Source: Candidatus Atribacteria bacterium (GTDB lineage: Bacteria > Atribacterota > Atribacteria > Atribacterales > Caldatribacteriaceae). Taken from it: DNA of 40,724 bases. Each line of letters starts with the position of its first letter. Position 1 is the stretch's first letter. The position numbers were made by a program, and so were the translations under genes. Shown piece after piece: positions 26,843 to 38,978 of this stretch. Location: NCBI GenBank assembly GCA_029549715.1, contig JAKPIQ010000136.1, positions 1 through 40,724 on the forward strand, in the 5' to 3' direction. The notes below the pieces were generated by a model. That model searched no databases and had not been told where the DNA came from. It worked only from the letters and a program-made list of their open reading frames with translations.

Positions 26843-29490
26843 CAGATATCCTCAAGTAAAGTCTCTAATTTTTCTTCCTCTTTGACCAGCTCTGCAAAAC
26901 GTCTCTTTTCCTTTTCTACTATCTCCTCTGGAGCCCGATGCAGGAAATTCAAGTCATTAAGACGCTTTTTAAGTCTCTCCTCTTCCTTTTGAAGACGAGA
27001 GAGTTTCTTATTCAAACGCTCCACCTCCTTATTGAGGTCAATCATGCCTCCCACTAAAAGATAAATATCTGCTCCTCGTACTCTTCCCGTAGCCACCGAT
27101 TCCGGTTTTTCCAAATTACAACCCATCTCCATTATCGAACACTTAGCTAAACTTTCTACGTAAGAACGGTTACCTTCCATATATCTGTAGTAATTCTCAC
27201 CAGAAAAATTGAGTATAACTTGACATTCTTCTTTAGGAGGAATACTTAGTTCCGCTCGTAAATAGCGGATTTCTCTTATCACGTCCTGTAGAAAGGAAAT
27301 AGTCTTTTCTGCTTCCTCATCCAACCATCTTTCTTCTTTGTAAGGCCAGGAAGCAATCATAATGCTCTCTGTTTCCTTTGCAGGGAGTTTTTGCCAGATT
27401 TCCTCGGTAATGAAGGGGACCACAGGATGCAAAAGTTTTAAAATCCCTGAAAGTAAATAAATGAGGAGATTTTGAGCTTTTCTTTTTTCTCTCTCTCCTC
27501 CCTGGTAAAGGTCTACTTTACTCCATTCCACATACCAATCACAGTATTCTCCCCATACAAAATCGTAAAGAAGCTGGACATACCTGCTAAAATCTAAATT
27601 ATTTAGCGCTTCCTCTACCTCACCCAATAAGCGATGAAAACGAGAAACAATCCAGCGGTCTTTAATATCGAGAACAATATGCTCCTCACAAGCTGAAAAA
27701 TCTTCCTCATTCATTAACACGAAGCGAGAAACATTCCACAATTTATTCATAAAATTGCGGGAAGCCTCTATTCTCTCCCAAGAAAGGTTAATGTCTCTAT
27801 CTTGAACTGTAAGCCAGGCGAGAGCAAAGCGCAAAGCATCCGCTCCATACTGGTCTATTATTTCCAAAGGATCAATAGCGTTACCCAGAGATTTACTCAT
27901 TTTTTTTCCCTGAGCATCACGCACTAAGGGGGTGATATAAACTTTTCGGAAGGGGACATCTCCCACAAACTTAAGACCCATCATGATCATACGTGCCACC
28001 CAGAAGAAAATTATATCAAAAGCAGTAATCAAAACCGATGTAGGATAAAAAGTTCTCAGGTCTTCGGTATCTTCTGGCCATCCGAACACCGAAAAAGGCC
28101 ACAGAGCAGAACTGAACCAGGTATCCAGGACGTCTTCATCCTGTTTCACTGCCCCCCCACAGCGGGGGCAACTATCCGGGGTATCTCGGTGAGCAAAAAC
28201 ATAATCACAATCTTGACAATAAAAAACAGGAATCCGATGTCCCCACCACAACTGACGTGATATACACCAATCTTTGATATTATCCATCCATTCAAAGTAC
28301 ACTTTCTCCCAGCGCTCAGGAATAAACTCTATCTTCTTTTCTTTAACCACCTCTATGGCTGGCTGGGCCAGGTCCTTCACTCGAATAAACCATTGATTAG
28401 AAACTAAAGGCTCTACTACCGTGGAGCACCGATAGCAATGCCCCACTGAATGATAATAATCCTCTATTTTTTCTAAGTATCTCCCCTCTTTTAATTTTTC
28501 CACTACTCTTTCCCGGGCTTCTTCCCGAGAAAGACCAGAAAATTGAAGGGCTTCTTCACTCATAAAACCTCGCTCATCGATAACCTTGACCAGAGGTAGC
28601 CCATGTTTTCTTCCCAATTCGAAATCATAGGGGTCATGAGCAGGGGTAACCTTAAGTACTCCTGTTCCAAAATCAACGTCCACGTATTCATCGGCAATGA
28701 TGGGAAGTTCCCTTCCCACAAGCGGCAGAATAGCTACTTTTCCCACGAGGTCCTGATAGCGCTCATCCCGAGGATTTACCGCTAAAGCTACATCTCCCAG
28801 CATAGTCTCCGGCCTTGTAGTGGCCACTACTAAATAATTATCCTCATCCCGAAGATAGTACTTCACATAATAAAGGTGAGCAGAAACCTCAGCATATTCT
28901 ACTTCAATGTCAGCCAATGCTGTCTCACAACGCGGACACCAGTTTACAATGTATTCGTCTCTATAAATCAAGCCTTCTTCAAAAAGGCGGACAAAAGCCT
29001 CCCGCACTGCCCGAGATAAACCTTCATCCAGGGTGAAGCGCTCTCTCGTCCAATCACAAGAAGCTCCTATTTTTTTCAATTGTTTTACAATTCTCTCATG
29101 ATAGTGCTCTTTCCATTCCCAGACTTTTTCCAGGAACTTTTCTCTTCCCAGGTCATGGCGGCTTAATCCCTCTCGAGACAGTTGCTTCTCCACCACATTT
29201 TGAGTAGCGATGCCCGCATGGTCAGTTCCCGGCACCCAGAGAGCTCGATAACCCTGCATCCTCCGGTAACGAATCAATATATCCTGAAGAGTGAGATTTA
29301 AAGCATGACCCATATGGAGATGGCCGGTAACATTAGGGGGAGGAATTACCATAGAAAAAGGAGGAGCCTCTGAGGAAGGAGGAGTAAAATAACCCTTCTT
29401 CTCCCAGAATTCATACCACTTTTCTTCCACCGAAGAAGGGTCAAAAACCGAAGATAGAGTAGTTCGCTCACTCATGTCTGTTCCCCTCAT
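26842..29490 (-). CDS. valS: Valyl-tRNA synthetase
   Basis: [16 protein letters not shown] (HIGH), [16 protein letters not shown] (KMSKS), [11 protein letters not shown]-terminal coiled coil. Confidence 0.97.
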   Translation of the reverse strand: MRGTDMSERTTLSSVFDPSSVEEKWYEFWEKKGYFTPPSSEAPPFSMVIPPPNVTGHLHMGHALNLTLQDILIRYRRMQGYRALWVPGTDHAGIATQNVVEKQLSREGLSRHDLGREKFLEKVWEWKEHYHERIVKQLKKIGASCDWTRERFTLDEGLSRAVREAFVRLFEEGLIYRDEYIVNWCPRCETALADIEVEYAEVSAHLYYVKYYLRDEDNYLVVATTRPETMLGDVALAVNPRDERYQDLVGKVAILPLVGRELPIIADEYVDVDFGTGVLKVTPAHDPYDFELGRKHGLPLVKVIDERGFMSEEALQFSGLSREEARERVVEKLKEGRYLEKIEDYYHSVGHCYRCSTVVEPLVSNQWFIRVKDLAQPAIEVVKEKKIEFIPERWEKVYFEWMDNIKDWCISRQLWWGHRIPVFYCQDCDYVFAHRDTPDSCPRCGGAVKQDEDVLDTWFSSALWPFSVFGWPEDTEDLRTFYPTSVLITAFDIIFFWVARMIMMGLKFVGDVPFRKVYITPLVRDAQGKKMSKSLGNAIDPLEIIDQYGADALRFALAWLTVQDRDINLSWERIEASRNFMNKLWNVSRFVLMNEEDFSACEEHIVLDIKDRWIVSRFHRLLGEVEEALNNLDFSRYVQLLYDFVWGEYCDWYVEWSKVDLYQGGEREKRKAQNLLIYLLSGILKLLHPVVPFITEEIWQKLPAKETESIMIASWPYKEERWLDEEAEKTISFLQDVIREIRYLRAELSIPPKEECQVILNFSGENYYRYMEGNRSYVESLAKCSIMEMGCNLEKPESVATGRVRGADIYLLVGGMIDLNKEVERLNKKLSRLQKEEERLKKRLNDLNFLHRAPEEIVEKEKRRFAELVKEEEKLETLLEDI

Positions 29491-30743
29491 GCTGATTGTT
29501 CTTCTTTAGTTCCTCCCTTTTCTAACAAAGGAAGGAGAGCATTATTTTTCACTACCTCCTCATCAATCACCAACTTTTTAATATCCCGGCGAGAAGGTAA
29601 CTCAAACATCAGCTCCACCATTAACTTTTCCATAATAGCACGTAGCCCTCTGGCTCCTGTACCTTTGACCATAGCTTCTTGGGCAATGAGGCGCAATGCC
29701 TCTTCGGTAAAAACCAGCTCCACTCCCTCCATCTTTAACAAACTCTGATACTGTTTAACCAGGCTATTGCGAGGCTCAATAAGAATACGCACCAGGTCTT
29801 CTTTCCGCAAGGGCTCAAGAGCACAAACCACTGGAATACGTCCTACAAATTCAGGAATCATGCCATACTTCATCAAATCCTCTGGTTGAACTTCACTCAA
29901 AGGATTCAACAATTCCACATCAGAAGAAAGGCCCTCCCGAGCCCCAAAACCAATCTTGCGGTCTTTTAAGCGATTCTCAATTATCTTATCTAAGCCTACA
30001 AATGCACCTCCACAAATAAACAGAATGTTTTCGGTGTTAATCTGAAGGAGGTCCTGATGAGGGTGTTTTCTTCCTCCCTGAGGAGGAACACTGGCCATGG
30101 TTCCTTCCAGAATTTTTAACAAAGCTTGCTGCACTCCCTCACCTGATACATCTCGGGTAATAGAAGGACTTTCTCCTTTCCGGGCAATTTTATCTATCTC
30201 GTCTATGTACACGATTCCCTTCTCTGCTTTTTTAATATCAAAATTAGCATTCTGAATCAGGCGAAGTAGAACATTCTCTACGTCTTCTCCTACGTAGCCA
30301 GCTTCAGTTAAAGTGGTAGCATCGGCAATAGCAAAAGGAACATCTAACAGCAAAGAAAGAGTACGAGCCAAAAGAGTTTTGCCACTCCCCGTGGGACCAA
30401 TAAGTAAAATATTACTTTTTTCTATTTCTACTTCTTCCTCCGAACTGTGAGCAATTCGTTTATAATGATTGTAGACTGCCACAGCAAGTACTTTTTTAGC
30501 TCTTTCTTGTCCTATCACATATTGATCCAGAAAAGCTTTTATTTCTTTAGGAGAAGGTAGATTTTCTAGAGCAAAATCTGATTTCCGGTTTTTATCGTCT
30601 TCTCTGATGATTCCATTACACAACTCTACACACTCATCACAAATATAGACTCCCGGACCAACAATGAGTTTCTTAACTTCTGATTGACTCTTACCACAGA
30701 AGGAACAGCGTAATTTCAATTTTTCCTCCTCATACTTAGGCAT
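29487..30743 (-). CDS. clpX: ATP-dependent Clp protease ATP-binding subunit ClpX
   Basis: Zinc finger [70 protein letters not shown]. Confidence 0.98.
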   Translation of the reverse strand: MPKYEEEKLKLRCSFCGKSQSEVKKLIVGPGVYICDECVELCNGIIREDDKNRKSDFALENLPSPKEIKAFLDQYVIGQERAKKVLAVAVYNHYKRIAHSSEEEVEIEKSNILLIGPTGSGKTLLARTLSLLLDVPFAIADATTLTEAGYVGEDVENVLLRLIQNANFDIKKAEKGIVYIDEIDKIARKGESPSITRDVSGEGVQQALLKILEGTMASVPPQGGRKHPHQDLLQINTENILFICGGAFVGLDKIIENRLKDRKIGFGAREGLSSDVELLNPLSEVQPEDLMKYGMIPEFVGRIPVVCALEPLRKEDLVRILIEPRNSLVKQYQSLLKMEGVELVFTEEALRLIAQEAMVKGTGARGLRAIMEKLMVELMFELPSRRDIKKLVIDEEVVKNNALLPLLEKGGTKEEQSA

Positions 30744-30749
30744 TATTAT

Positions 30750-31376
30750 TTACTTCTCCTTTTTATTTTTTTCTTCTGGATAAAGAACTCTATCTATTAA
30801 CCCATATTCTCGCGCTTCCTCAGGAGACATAAAGTAGTCTCTTTCTGTATCGTTTTTAATCTTTTCTACCGGCTTTCCAGTGTGATGAGCTAATATTTCA
30901 TTCAACTTTTCTCTGATTTTAATCATCTCTCGAGTATGAATCTCAATATCAGACACCTGTCCCTGTGCCCCACCCAAAGGCTGGTGAATCATTACCCGAG
31001 AATTAGGTAAGGCCATTCTTTTACCTTGAGCTCCAGCGGCTAAAATTACTGCCGCACCGCTAGCCGCCTGTCCAATACAGATAGTGGCTATATCTGGCTT
31101 TACATACTGAATAGTATCATAGATAGCCAAAGTGGAAGAGACTGTGCCACCGGGACTGTTGATGTAAAGATTAATGTCCTTTTCCTTATTGACTGCCTCT
31201 AAAAAAAGTAGCTGAGCAATAATCAAGTTAGCTACCGTATCATTTATTTCCGTTCCCAAAAAAACAATTCTATCTTGTAAAAGACGAGAGTAAATATCAT
31301 AAGCTCTCTCCCCATGGGGAGTTTGCTCCACCACCATGGGTACTAAATAATTACTCATCCGCAGGAAGTTTTTCAT
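30750..31376 (-). CDS. clpP: ATP-dependent Clp protease proteolytic subunit
   Basis: [61 protein letters not shown]. Start at 31376 overlaps the tig stop (ATGA). Confidence 0.97.
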   Translation of the reverse strand: MKNFLRMSNYLVPMVVEQTPHGERAYDIYSRLLQDRIVFLGTEINDTVANLIIAQLLFLEAVNKEKDINLYINSPGGTVSSTLAIYDTIQYVKPDIATICIGQAASGAAVILAAGAQGKRMALPNSRVMIHQPLGGAQGQVSDIEIHTREMIKIREKLNEILAHHTGKPVEKIKNDTERDYFMSPEEAREYGLIDRVLYPEEKNKKEK

Positions 31377-32680
31377 CCTATCGCCTCCTCTTCCGGGTCC
31401 TCCAGAGCTCTCCATTGATCTAAATTGATAGGCTCCTCCAGCTCCTTAACTCTAACTTTTTGAGCCAAGTCTTTAAGGGCTTTCTTTTCTTTTATATTAT
31501 ATTTTACTTCGTTTATTCTGTCATTCTCTTCCAAAATTCTTTTCACTTCTTCCTTAGTTCTACCAGTTCTTTTTGCTATTTCCTCATACTCTGCCGCTAA
31601 GTCCTCTTCCGTAACTGAAATTGCACTTTCTTCAGCATATTTTTCCAAAACAAAGAATCTCCGAAATTCCCACCGGGCTAAATCCCGTAAATTCTTTTCT
31701 AAAGTGGCAAAATCCATGTCTATTAACTCTAAATAGCGGTCTAGAGTTAGACCATCTTCTTCTAAATCCTCCCTCAGTTGGTCTATCCGCCGGCGAACAT
31801 CAATATCTAATAGAGCTTCAGGAATATAGACTTCAGATTCTCGACATAGGGCCACTACTGCTTCTTTTTCTAATCTTTCTTCCACCATTTCTTGAGCCAC
31901 AGCTTCTAACCTTTCTCTAACTTTGGCTTTTAAATCTTCTATGGAATTTAAACCCTCTTCTAAGCTGGATAGAAACTCCTGGTTTACTTCTGGCCTTTCT
32001 TTTCCCATTATCCCACTTACTGAAAACTCCACACTGGGTTTTTCTTCCCCTTCTCCCCGGGGTATTTTCCCCTTATCCCCTACTTTCATACCTAACACTT
32101 CTCGGGTAAGAGACTTATCTTTATCCAGAGAAGCCTCCGCCACTACGGCATAATCTTCATCTTCTATTTTTATCATAACCAAATCCCCTTCTCTTGCTGG
32201 TTCATCTTCTCCCTTATCTTTCCAGGTGCTATGGGAATCTATTAATTTCTCTACTTCTTTTTCTACATCTGACTCTCTGATCTCTAAGCGATATTTTCTT
32301 ACTTCTAACTCCCGGGGGTCAGCTAACTTTACTTCTGGCTCTTCTACTACTTGAAGACGAAAAACTAACGGTTCACCTTCTTCTGCCTGTATTACCTCCA
32401 GCTCCGGCTCGCCAATCACTTTAAGATTCTCCTGGGTTAACACCTCCCGAGTTACTTGAGGAATTAAATCTTGAGCCACAGTATCCATAATAAAATCCTC
32501 CCCCGCATAACTGCGCAACATAGCCCGAGGAGCTTTTCCTCTTCTAAAACCCGGTACATTCACTCTATAGCTGAGTTCTCGATAAACTTTATCCAGCGCC
32601 TCGTCTACCCGTTCTTTTTCTACCGTGATCTCCATTTCTATTACATTTCTTTCCTTTTCTTCTTTTTTAACTTCTACCAT
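31373..32680 (-). CDS. tig: Trigger factor
   Basis: [16 protein letters not shown], degenerate FKBP-like middle region, long helical C-terminal domain; adjacent clpP-clpX. Confidence 0.93.
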   Translation of the reverse strand: MVEVKKEEKERNVIEMEITVEKERVDEALDKVYRELSYRVNVPGFRRGKAPRAMLRSYAGEDFIMDTVAQDLIPQVTREVLTQENLKVIGEPELEVIQAEEGEPLVFRLQVVEEPEVKLADPRELEVRKYRLEIRESDVEKEVEKLIDSHSTWKDKGEDEPAREGDLVMIKIEDEDYAVVAEASLDKDKSLTREVLGMKVGDKGKIPRGEGEEKPSVEFSVSGIMGKERPEVNQEFLSSLEEGLNSIEDLKAKVRERLEAVAQEMVEERLEKEAVVALCRESEVYIPEALLDIDVRRRIDQLREDLEEDGLTLDRYLELIDMDFATLEKNLRDLARWEFRRFFVLEKYAEESAISVTEEDLAAEYEEIAKRTGRTKEEVKRILEENDRINEVKYNIKEKKALKDLAQKVRVKELEEPINLDQWRALEDPEEEAIG

Positions 32681-32736
32681 TTATGCATATTCCACCTTTC
32701 CCGATCAAAATGATTAAATTCATATAAAACAAAAAA

Positions 32737-32768
32737 TTATACCCCATATCTTTTTCATTGGGGTATAA
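32737..32768 (-). terminator. Terminator-like hairpin with U-tract between the metallophosphoesterase and tig
   Basis: Minus strand TTATACCCCA-ATGAAAAAGATA-TGGGGTATAA followed by TTTTTTGTTTTAT: perfect 10-bp stem plus T-rich tract. Confidence 0.75.
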
Positions 32769-32786
32769 CCCACTTCGTCTGGTTTT

Positions 32787-32814
32787 ATTTTACTATAATC
32801 TCTCTGGCAGTCAA
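32787..32814 (-). promoter_or_regulatory. Candidate promoter upstream of the tig leader hairpin
   Basis: Minus strand TTGACT (32809-32814), 16-nt spacer, TAAAAT (32787-32792). Confidence 0.5.
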
Positions 32815-33012
32815 GAAATTTACTTACATCGGATATGTTCCTTATTTTAAGTGGTGAGCCACCTCCTCAAACTACAGAATACCTCTGATTTTTGATGAGA
32901 AAACTTAGCGCAGAGTAAACGTCCTTCCAACACCAAGAAAGGGCAAATATAACCCGGGTCACTACATTAGAAGAACCTATCTTTCGATCTTGTTCTTGCA
33001 TTAATCAATGTT

Positions 33013-33050
33013 TCTCTTAATCTAAGAGACACCAGGTTGACCAAATCAAC
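33013..33050. repeat. Two adjacent small palindromes in the non-coding gap
   Basis: TCTCTTA-ATC-TAAGAGA (33013-33029) and GTTGA-CCAAA-TCAAC (33036-33050). Confidence 0.5.
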
Positions 33051-33085
33051 TCCGCCGGATGATTCCTATAGATTCGACTGCAGGG

Positions 33086-33817
33086 CTATCTCCCCAGCTC
33101 TAACCGGTAAGCCAAATATTCAGGAAGCCCACTACGCAAAATTTTTAAAGAAGCAGAAGAAATATCATAATCCACTCTTTTTACCTCCACTACTTTCTTT
33201 TCTGTATCAAAAATAGCAAAGCTAGCCTGCGGATTATCATCCCGGGGTTGCCCTACACTACCACAGTTTATTAAATATCTACTATCCGGGAGTATCCCTA
33301 ATTTTCCCCCTTCTCGAAAAGAGATTCTCTCCACTCTTCCGCTCTTCTCCAGGACATAAGCTTCAGCTTGATGAGTGTGCCCGAAAAAACAGAGGGAGAA
33401 AGGAGAACTTTCAAAGACTTCTCGAGCTACAAAGGGATGGTCAATATACTCTTCTATGGGCTGGCGAGGACTTCCATGGACCCACAGAGCCTGGAGAAAA
33501 TCAGAAATAACAAGGGGTAGAGACTGAATAAATCGGATAGCAAAAGAGCTCAGGTGCTCTTGAGTCCAGAGCAAGGCTTTTGCAGCCCGGGGATTAAACC
33601 AGGAAAGAGATAGCTCACCAGTACAAGCAGCTTCATGATTACCCAGAACTGCCTTAGCTTTTTTCTTTACCACCCATCTAACGCACTCCTCTGGCTCTGC
33701 TCCATAACCGATGATGTCTCCCAGAACCACAACGTCTTCTACTTTCTCTACTTCCTCCGATACCCTCTCCAAGGCATCAAAGTTGCCATGAATATCAGCG
33801 AGAATAGCAACTTTCAA
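33086..33817 (-). CDS. Calcineurin-like metallophosphoesterase (YfcE/MJ0936-like), TTG start
   Basis: LADIHGNFDALE, VVLGDIIGYGAEPEEC, VLGNHEAA, FFGHTHQAE, NCGSVGQPRD. Confidence 0.9.
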   Translation of the reverse strand: MKVAILADIHGNFDALERVSEEVEKVEDVVVLGDIIGYGAEPEECVRWVVKKKAKAVLGNHEAACTGELSLSWFNPRAAKALLWTQEHLSSFAIRFIQSLPLVISDFLQALWVHGSPRQPIEEYIDHPFVAREVFESSPFSLCFFGHTHQAEAYVLEKSGRVERISFREGGKLGILPDSRYLINCGSVGQPRDDNPQASFAIFDTEKKVVEVKRVDYDISSASLKILRSGLPEYLAYRLELGR

Positions 33818-33818
33818 C

Positions 33819-34433
33819 TCATCTCGTCGATCCTTTAATTCTCATAATGCTTACCACTGAAGAGCGCGCTAATTCATCCAGCTTAAGAGTAATATACTTT
33901 ATAGTCTCCTGTAAATTGGGAATTAAGACATACTCTAAAGCATTAACCCGCCGGCGAGTTTTTTGTATCTCCACCGCCAGGAGCTCAATGGTTTTTTCCG
34001 CTTCTGCTAATTTGACCATCAAGGGAAAAACCTGGAAAAAAGAGCTGAAAGCTTCGTCCATCTCTGCCGGAGTATTTATTAAACTATAAGTATAAGGGTC
34101 TCCTTCTACTTTTACCTCAAAATGAGGAACTTTTACTCCGGTGATATGGCGAACTTGAACCTCGAGGCCCAGTCGCTCCCCCGGAAAAACGGTGATCAAC
34201 TTTTTATCTTCCTCAGAAAGCAAAAGAGAAGCTTTACTCTGGGCTTCAAAAGCTTTAACGATTTCTTCTTCAATTTCTTGACGTAGGTGGCGATTTTCTC
34301 TCACCGTGCGAATAAAATCCTGCATCAGAGCATCTAATTTATCTTTTAAAAGCTTATGACCTCGCTCTGCCATGCTCAGGCGACTTTTGAGCTTCATAAG
34401 CTCCATACGATTGGGATTAACATTCAATCTCAA
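33819..34433 (-). CDS. ntpD: V/A-type ATP synthase subunit D
   Basis: NPNRMELMKLKSRLSMAERGHKLLKDKLDALM and RRRVNALEYVLIPNLQETIKYI. Confidence 0.95.
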   Translation of the reverse strand: MRLNVNPNRMELMKLKSRLSMAERGHKLLKDKLDALMQDFIRTVRENRHLRQEIEEEIVKAFEAQSKASLLLSEEDKKLITVFPGERLGLEVQVRHITGVKVPHFEVKVEGDPYTYSLINTPAEMDEAFSSFFQVFPLMVKLAEAEKTIELLAVEIQKTRRRVNALEYVLIPNLQETIKYITLKLDELARSSVVSIMRIKGSTR

Positions 34434-34444
34434 GGGAAATCCTC

Positions 34445-35848
34445 CTATTCCTCAGAAGAAGAACTCTGATTATTATCGTAAAAGAGTTCCAGATGAATAT
34501 CTTGAATCCGCTTCAGTTCCTCTCGAGGCAACATGCGCAATAAATTCCAGCCTCGAGAAAGGGTGTTTTCGATACTGCGGTCCTCATACTCTCCCTGCTG
34601 AATGAATGTTTCTTCGAACTCTTTAGCAAACTTTATATACAAGCGGTCAAGGTCGGTAAGAGAAGCCTCTCCCAAAATGGTAGCCAGCTCTTCTGCCTCT
34701 CTTCCTCGAGCATAAGCAGCAAACAACTGGTTAGCCACATCGGGATGGTCTTCTCGAGTTTTACCTTCACCAATTCCTTTATCTCTAAGCCGGGAAAGAG
34801 AAGGCAAAACGTCAATGGGAGGATAAATGCCTTTATGTTGTAACTGTCGATTTAAAATTATCTGCCCTTCGGTAATGTAGCCGGTAAGGTCAGGGATAGG
34901 ATGTGTTTTATCATCTTCAGGCATAGTGAGAATGGGAATCTGAGTGATAGAGCCTTTTTTGCCCTGGATTCTACCTGCCCGCTCGTACATAGTAGCCAGG
35001 TCAGTATAAAGATACCCGGGATATCCTCGTCTTCCCGGAATTTCTCTTCTAGCCGCAGAAACCTCTCGCAAAGCTTCACAGTAGTTAGTCATATCCGTTA
35101 ATATTACTAAAACCTGCATATCCATTTCAAAAGCTAAAAACTCTGCTGCAGTAAGGGCCATGCGAGGAGTAATAATTCGCTCTACCACCGGATCATCAGC
35201 CAGATTAACAAAGATAACCGACCGCTCAATAGCTCCGGTGTTACGCAGCTCAGATATGAAATAGTTAGCTTCTTCAAAAGTAATACCTAGAGCTCCAAAA
35301 ACTACGGCAAATTTTTCTTCTTCTCCTAATACTTTAGCTTGACGAGCAATCTGAGCAGCCAGACGAGCATGAGGCAGACCAGAGGCAGAAAAAATAGGAA
35401 GCTTCTGTCCTCTTACCAGAGTATTCAAACCATCAATAGCTGAAATCCCGGTTTGAATAAAGTCGATAGGATAGTCTCGGGCTACAGGATTGATGGGGCT
35501 ACCGTTAATATCCAGACGAGCGTCAGGAACAATTCCCGGACCACCATCAATAGGAACTCCCGAACCATTAAAAACTCTTCCCAGAATATCGGGAGAAACA
35601 GGGAGTTCCATCACCCTTCCTAAAAACTTAACTTTACTTTGCCCCACACCTATCCCTTCTGTCCCTTCAAAAACCTGCACCAGTGCTTCACCTTTGCTGG
35701 TCATAAGTACCTGGCCCCGCCGGCGTGAGCCATCCTGTAACTCTATTTCCACAATCTCCATATATCGAGCATCTTCCACTTCTTCTACAGTAAGCAAAGA
35801 ACCAGCCACTTCGGAAATGGTAGTAAATTCTTTATACATTACTTTCAA
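34445..35848 (-). CDS. ntpB: V/A-type ATP synthase subunit B
   Basis: [89 protein letters not shown]. Confidence 0.97.
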   Translation of the reverse strand: MKVMYKEFTTISEVAGSLLTVEEVEDARYMEIVEIELQDGSRRRGQVLMTSKGEALVQVFEGTEGIGVGQSKVKFLGRVMELPVSPDILGRVFNGSGVPIDGGPGIVPDARLDINGSPINPVARDYPIDFIQTGISAIDGLNTLVRGQKLPIFSASGLPHARLAAQIARQAKVLGEEEKFAVVFGALGITFEEANYFISELRNTGAIERSVIFVNLADDPVVERIITPRMALTAAEFLAFEMDMQVLVILTDMTNYCEALREVSAARREIPGRRGYPGYLYTDLATMYERAGRIQGKKGSITQIPILTMPEDDKTHPIPDLTGYITEGQIILNRQLQHKGIYPPIDVLPSLSRLRDKGIGEGKTREDHPDVANQLFAAYARGREAEELATILGEASLTDLDRLYIKFAKEFEETFIQQGEYEDRSIENTLSRGWNLLRMLPREELKRIQDIHLELFYDNNQSSSSEE

Positions 35849-37622
35849 CCTCGCCCTTCAGTTTATTGGCTATTTCCTCTTGAACTTCTTCTATGAGTTC
35901 TTCCAGGGTCTCAATTTTCTCTTCAGGAATGTATTTCGCCCTCCCTATTTTCTCCCGAGCAGGAATAGAGAGAATATCTCTCAAAGATAGACCTCTCTCT
36001 AAAGCCTTTAAGCCTTCCTGATAATAAGTAATAATAAGTTTCAGCATCAAGTATTGCTTGCGTAAAGAACTAAAAGTATCTACCTCCTGGAAAGCACTCT
36101 GTTGAAGAAAATCTTCCCGGATAGATCTAGCTATTTCCAGCACAAATCTCTCCCGAAAAGATAGTGATTCCACTCCCACCAAACGGACTATTTCTTCTAA
36201 CTCCGCTTCCTGTTGCAAAATTTGCATAGCCAGATTTCGATTGGCAGAAAAATCAGGAGCTACATTTTCCCTCCAGAACTTTTCCAGATGAGGAAGATAA
36301 AGAGAATAGCTAATCAGCCAGTTAATAGCTGGAAAATGGCGTTGATAAGCCAGCCTATCTTCTAATCCCCAAAATACTTGCACTACTCGCAGAGTGTTTT
36401 GAGTCACAGGTTCGGATAAGTCACCACCAGGAGGTGATACTGAACCAACCACAGTCAAGGAGCCAGTTCTATCTTCTTTTCCTAAAGCAATAACTTTCCC
36501 GGCTCGTTCATAAAAACTGGCTATCCGGCTCCCCAGATAAGCAGGGAACCCTTCCTCTCCAGGCATTTCTTCCAGACGACCAGAAATCTCTCGCATAGCC
36601 TCTGCCCAGCGAGAAGTAGAATCAGCCATAAGAGCCACTCTGTAGCCCATATCCCGGAAATATTCAGCTATAGTAATTCCAGTGTAAACCGAAGCCTCGC
36701 GCGCGGCCACTGGCATATTAGAAGTATTGGCAATTAAAACAGTCCTCTTCATCAGAGGCTCCCCGGTGTAAGGATCGACCAATTCGGGAAACTCCATCAA
36801 TACATCGGTCATTTCGTTGCCTCGCTCTCCGCAACCGATAAAGACGATAACATCAGCATCCGACCATTTAGCCAGCTGGTGTTGCACCACTGTTTTTCCA
36901 CTCCCAAAAGGACCGGGAATGCAAGCTACTCCACCTTTAGCTATGGGAAAAAATGTATCAATAACTCGCTGTCCAGTAATTAAAGGCTCATCCAAGTTAA
37001 CCTTTCTTTTATAGGGACGAGGAGTCCTGACCGGCCAGCGCTGCATTAAAGTTAGGGGTCTTTCTTCTCCTCCCTGGTCAACTATGGCAATCACTTCTTC
37101 TACAGTGAAAGAACCTTCTTTTATTTCTCTTATTTTTCCTCGAACATCGGGAGGAACCATAACCCGGTGAGAGATGGCAGTAGTTTCAGGTACTTCTCCC
37201 AATATATCTCCTGGCTCTACCTCTTCTCCCACTTCAACTAAGGGATGAAAATCCCATTTTTTAGAGCGATCCAGGGCAGGCACTTCCACTCCTCGAGCAA
37301 TAAAATCGCCAGAAATTTCCCGAATAACTTCCAGAGGTCTTTGCGTTCCATCAAAAATACTGCCTATCAACCCCGGACCTAGCTCCACACTCAGCGGTTC
37401 ATAAGTTGATTCTACCGGCTCCCCGGGTCGGATTCCCGCTGTTTCCTCGTAAACTTGAATAGTGGCTTTATCCTGGCTAAGGCCAATAATTTCTCCCACC
37501 AGTTTATCTTCTCCCACTTTTACCAGATCATACATCTTTGCCCCGGGAAGTCCTATCGCTACGACCACTGGCCCATTAACGCTCAAAATTACACCTTTAG
37601 TGCTTCCCTCCAACATTATCAT
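35832..37622 (-). CDS. ntpA: V/A-type ATP synthase catalytic subunit A
   Basis: Walker [80 protein letters not shown]. Confidence 0.98.
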   Translation of the reverse strand: MIMLEGSTKGVILSVNGPVVVAIGLPGAKMYDLVKVGEDKLVGEIIGLSQDKATIQVYEETAGIRPGEPVESTYEPLSVELGPGLIGSIFDGTQRPLEVIREISGDFIARGVEVPALDRSKKWDFHPLVEVGEEVEPGDILGEVPETTAISHRVMVPPDVRGKIREIKEGSFTVEEVIAIVDQGGEERPLTLMQRWPVRTPRPYKRKVNLDEPLITGQRVIDTFFPIAKGGVACIPGPFGSGKTVVQHQLAKWSDADVIVFIGCGERGNEMTDVLMEFPELVDPYTGEPLMKRTVLIANTSNMPVAAREASVYTGITIAEYFRDMGYRVALMADSTSRWAEAMREISGRLEEMPGEEGFPAYLGSRIASFYERAGKVIALGKEDRTGSLTVVGSVSPPGGDLSEPVTQNTLRVVQVFWGLEDRLAYQRHFPAINWLISYSLYLPHLEKFWRENVAPDFSANRNLAMQILQQEAELEEIVRLVGVESLSFRERFVLEIARSIREDFLQQSAFQEVDTFSSLRKQYLMLKLIITYYQEGLKALERGLSLRDILSIPAREKIGRAKYIPEEKIETLEELIEEVQEEIANKLKGEVESNV

Positions 37623-37630
37623 TCCTCTCT

Positions 37631-37948
37631 CTATAAAGTTATATCACTCCCAGCTGCTACCCGCACTAACTCCCTTATAAACTCGGACCCTTTTCCTATT
37701 TCTTCCTTTCGGGTGGGAATTCCTAAAATAGCTGGCAAGGCCTCGGAGCGCTGGTCTTCAAAATGATCTTTAATCAAAGAATAAAACTTCCACTCGGTGA
37801 AAATCAGGGCGTAATTACTTCTCCGCAACAGAGGCAAGAACTCTTTTGCTTCTTCTGCGGAATAAGCTACATAAACATCAAATCCCATGCCTCGAAAACA
37901 GAGGCTATTTTCTTCTCCTCCTACAAAAGCTAAACGACTATCACTCAT
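37631..37948 (-). CDS. ntpF: V/A-type ATP synthase subunit F
   Basis: ~105 aa, operon position between C and [22 protein letters not shown]-type N terminus. Confidence 0.85.
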   Translation of the reverse strand: MSDSRLAFVGGEENSLCFRGMGFDVYVAYSAEEAKEFLPLLRRSNYALIFTEWKFYSLIKDHFEDQRSEALPAILGIPTRKEEIGKGSEFIRELVRVAAGSDITL

Positions 37949-38975
37949 AATAGCACTCTCGTAATTTATTTTTTATTTTTTCACTCTCTAAACCAAAATA
38001 TTTTCCTTCCAAAACCAAACGTAAATTCTTGACGTCCATGCCTTGCGCCCAGAGAAATCCAAAAACCGGCTCTGGGCCAAAAGTTTCCCACCGATAAGAA
38101 CGAATAAAACCTAAAAGATAATTATCCATATTTTTCTCTATTTCTGCTAAATAAGAAGGATCATCCCGGAAAATTCCTTTTTCAGGAAGAAGAAAATCGA
38201 AACCAAAATTACCAATTTCTTCCGCCACTCTCTCTGCAGGGACACCCAGCATTTCTAAAAGTTTTTCTTCGGGAAAAAGCGGCTGAGAAAAATAAAGGAG
38301 GTGAACTATTTCCGCTTTCCTTTCCTGATAGCGAGCCCGGAAAACTGCTCGAAAATAGGCAAAAGTTACAAAGACTAAAAACCAGTTCTTGAGAGCTTTA
38401 CTTTTGGTCTTTTGAGCTAAGAGATAAACCTGTTCTAAATAATACCGGTCCAGAACCAGTTCTACTACCTGAATAAGTCGATGGTTTTCATAGGCTTCTA
38501 AGCTATCTGTTATAGCCTCGCCCCAAAAATCGGGAAGATATTCTCCCGATTCCCCTCCTAAAAACTTATCAACTTTCCCTAAATCTAAGGTAGTGGGATA
38601 AGTCTCCTCTAGAGTTCTCCCTGCTAACCAATACTTTAAGACTAACTTTACCTGGTTAAAGTCAAACAATAGGTTAAAAAAATGGGCAACTCTGTCTCCC
38701 GGGGGATAATTACCTATCTCCTGTATGGTTTGCCAGTAGTGAGTCATCAAAGTTTTATCAATATCATAAATACGAGGAGGGACATTCTGGAAAACCTCAC
38801 CCCAGTAGGGAATTTCCATTACCCCTCGCAGAGCCTGGTCTAAGCTCTCTGAACGAAGCAAACTCTCCAGGGTTCTCTGAGTCAAGAGACCTCGCTCCAG
38901 CGCCCTAACTCTCCCTATTAAGTAGGCATAACTAGTGTCTTCACTGCTTTTAGGTTTTTCCAGGTCTACATTCAT
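37941..38975 (-). CDS. ntpC: V/A-type ATP synthase subunit C
   Basis: YLIGRVRALERGLLT, FNLLFDFNQVKLVLKYW, GFLWAQGMDVKNLRLVLEGKYFGL. Confidence 0.92.
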   Translation of the reverse strand: MNVDLEKPKSSEDTSYAYLIGRVRALERGLLTQRTLESLLRSESLDQALRGVMEIPYWGEVFQNVPPRIYDIDKTLMTHYWQTIQEIGNYPPGDRVAHFFNLLFDFNQVKLVLKYWLAGRTLEETYPTTLDLGKVDKFLGGESGEYLPDFWGEAITDSLEAYENHRLIQVVELVLDRYYLEQVYLLAQKTKSKALKNWFLVFVTFAYFRAVFRARYQERKAEIVHLLYFSQPLFPEEKLLEMLGVPAERVAEEIGNFGFDFLLPEKGIFRDDPSYLAEIEKNMDNYLLGFIRSYRWETFGPEPVFGFLWAQGMDVKNLRLVLEGKYFGLESEKIKNKLRECYYE

Positions 38976-38978
38976 TGG

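Noticed and set aside
35490-35990. 166-aa plus-strand ORF opposite ntpB/ntpA
   Set aside because: Spans two strongly supported ATPase genes on the other strand; shadow ORF.
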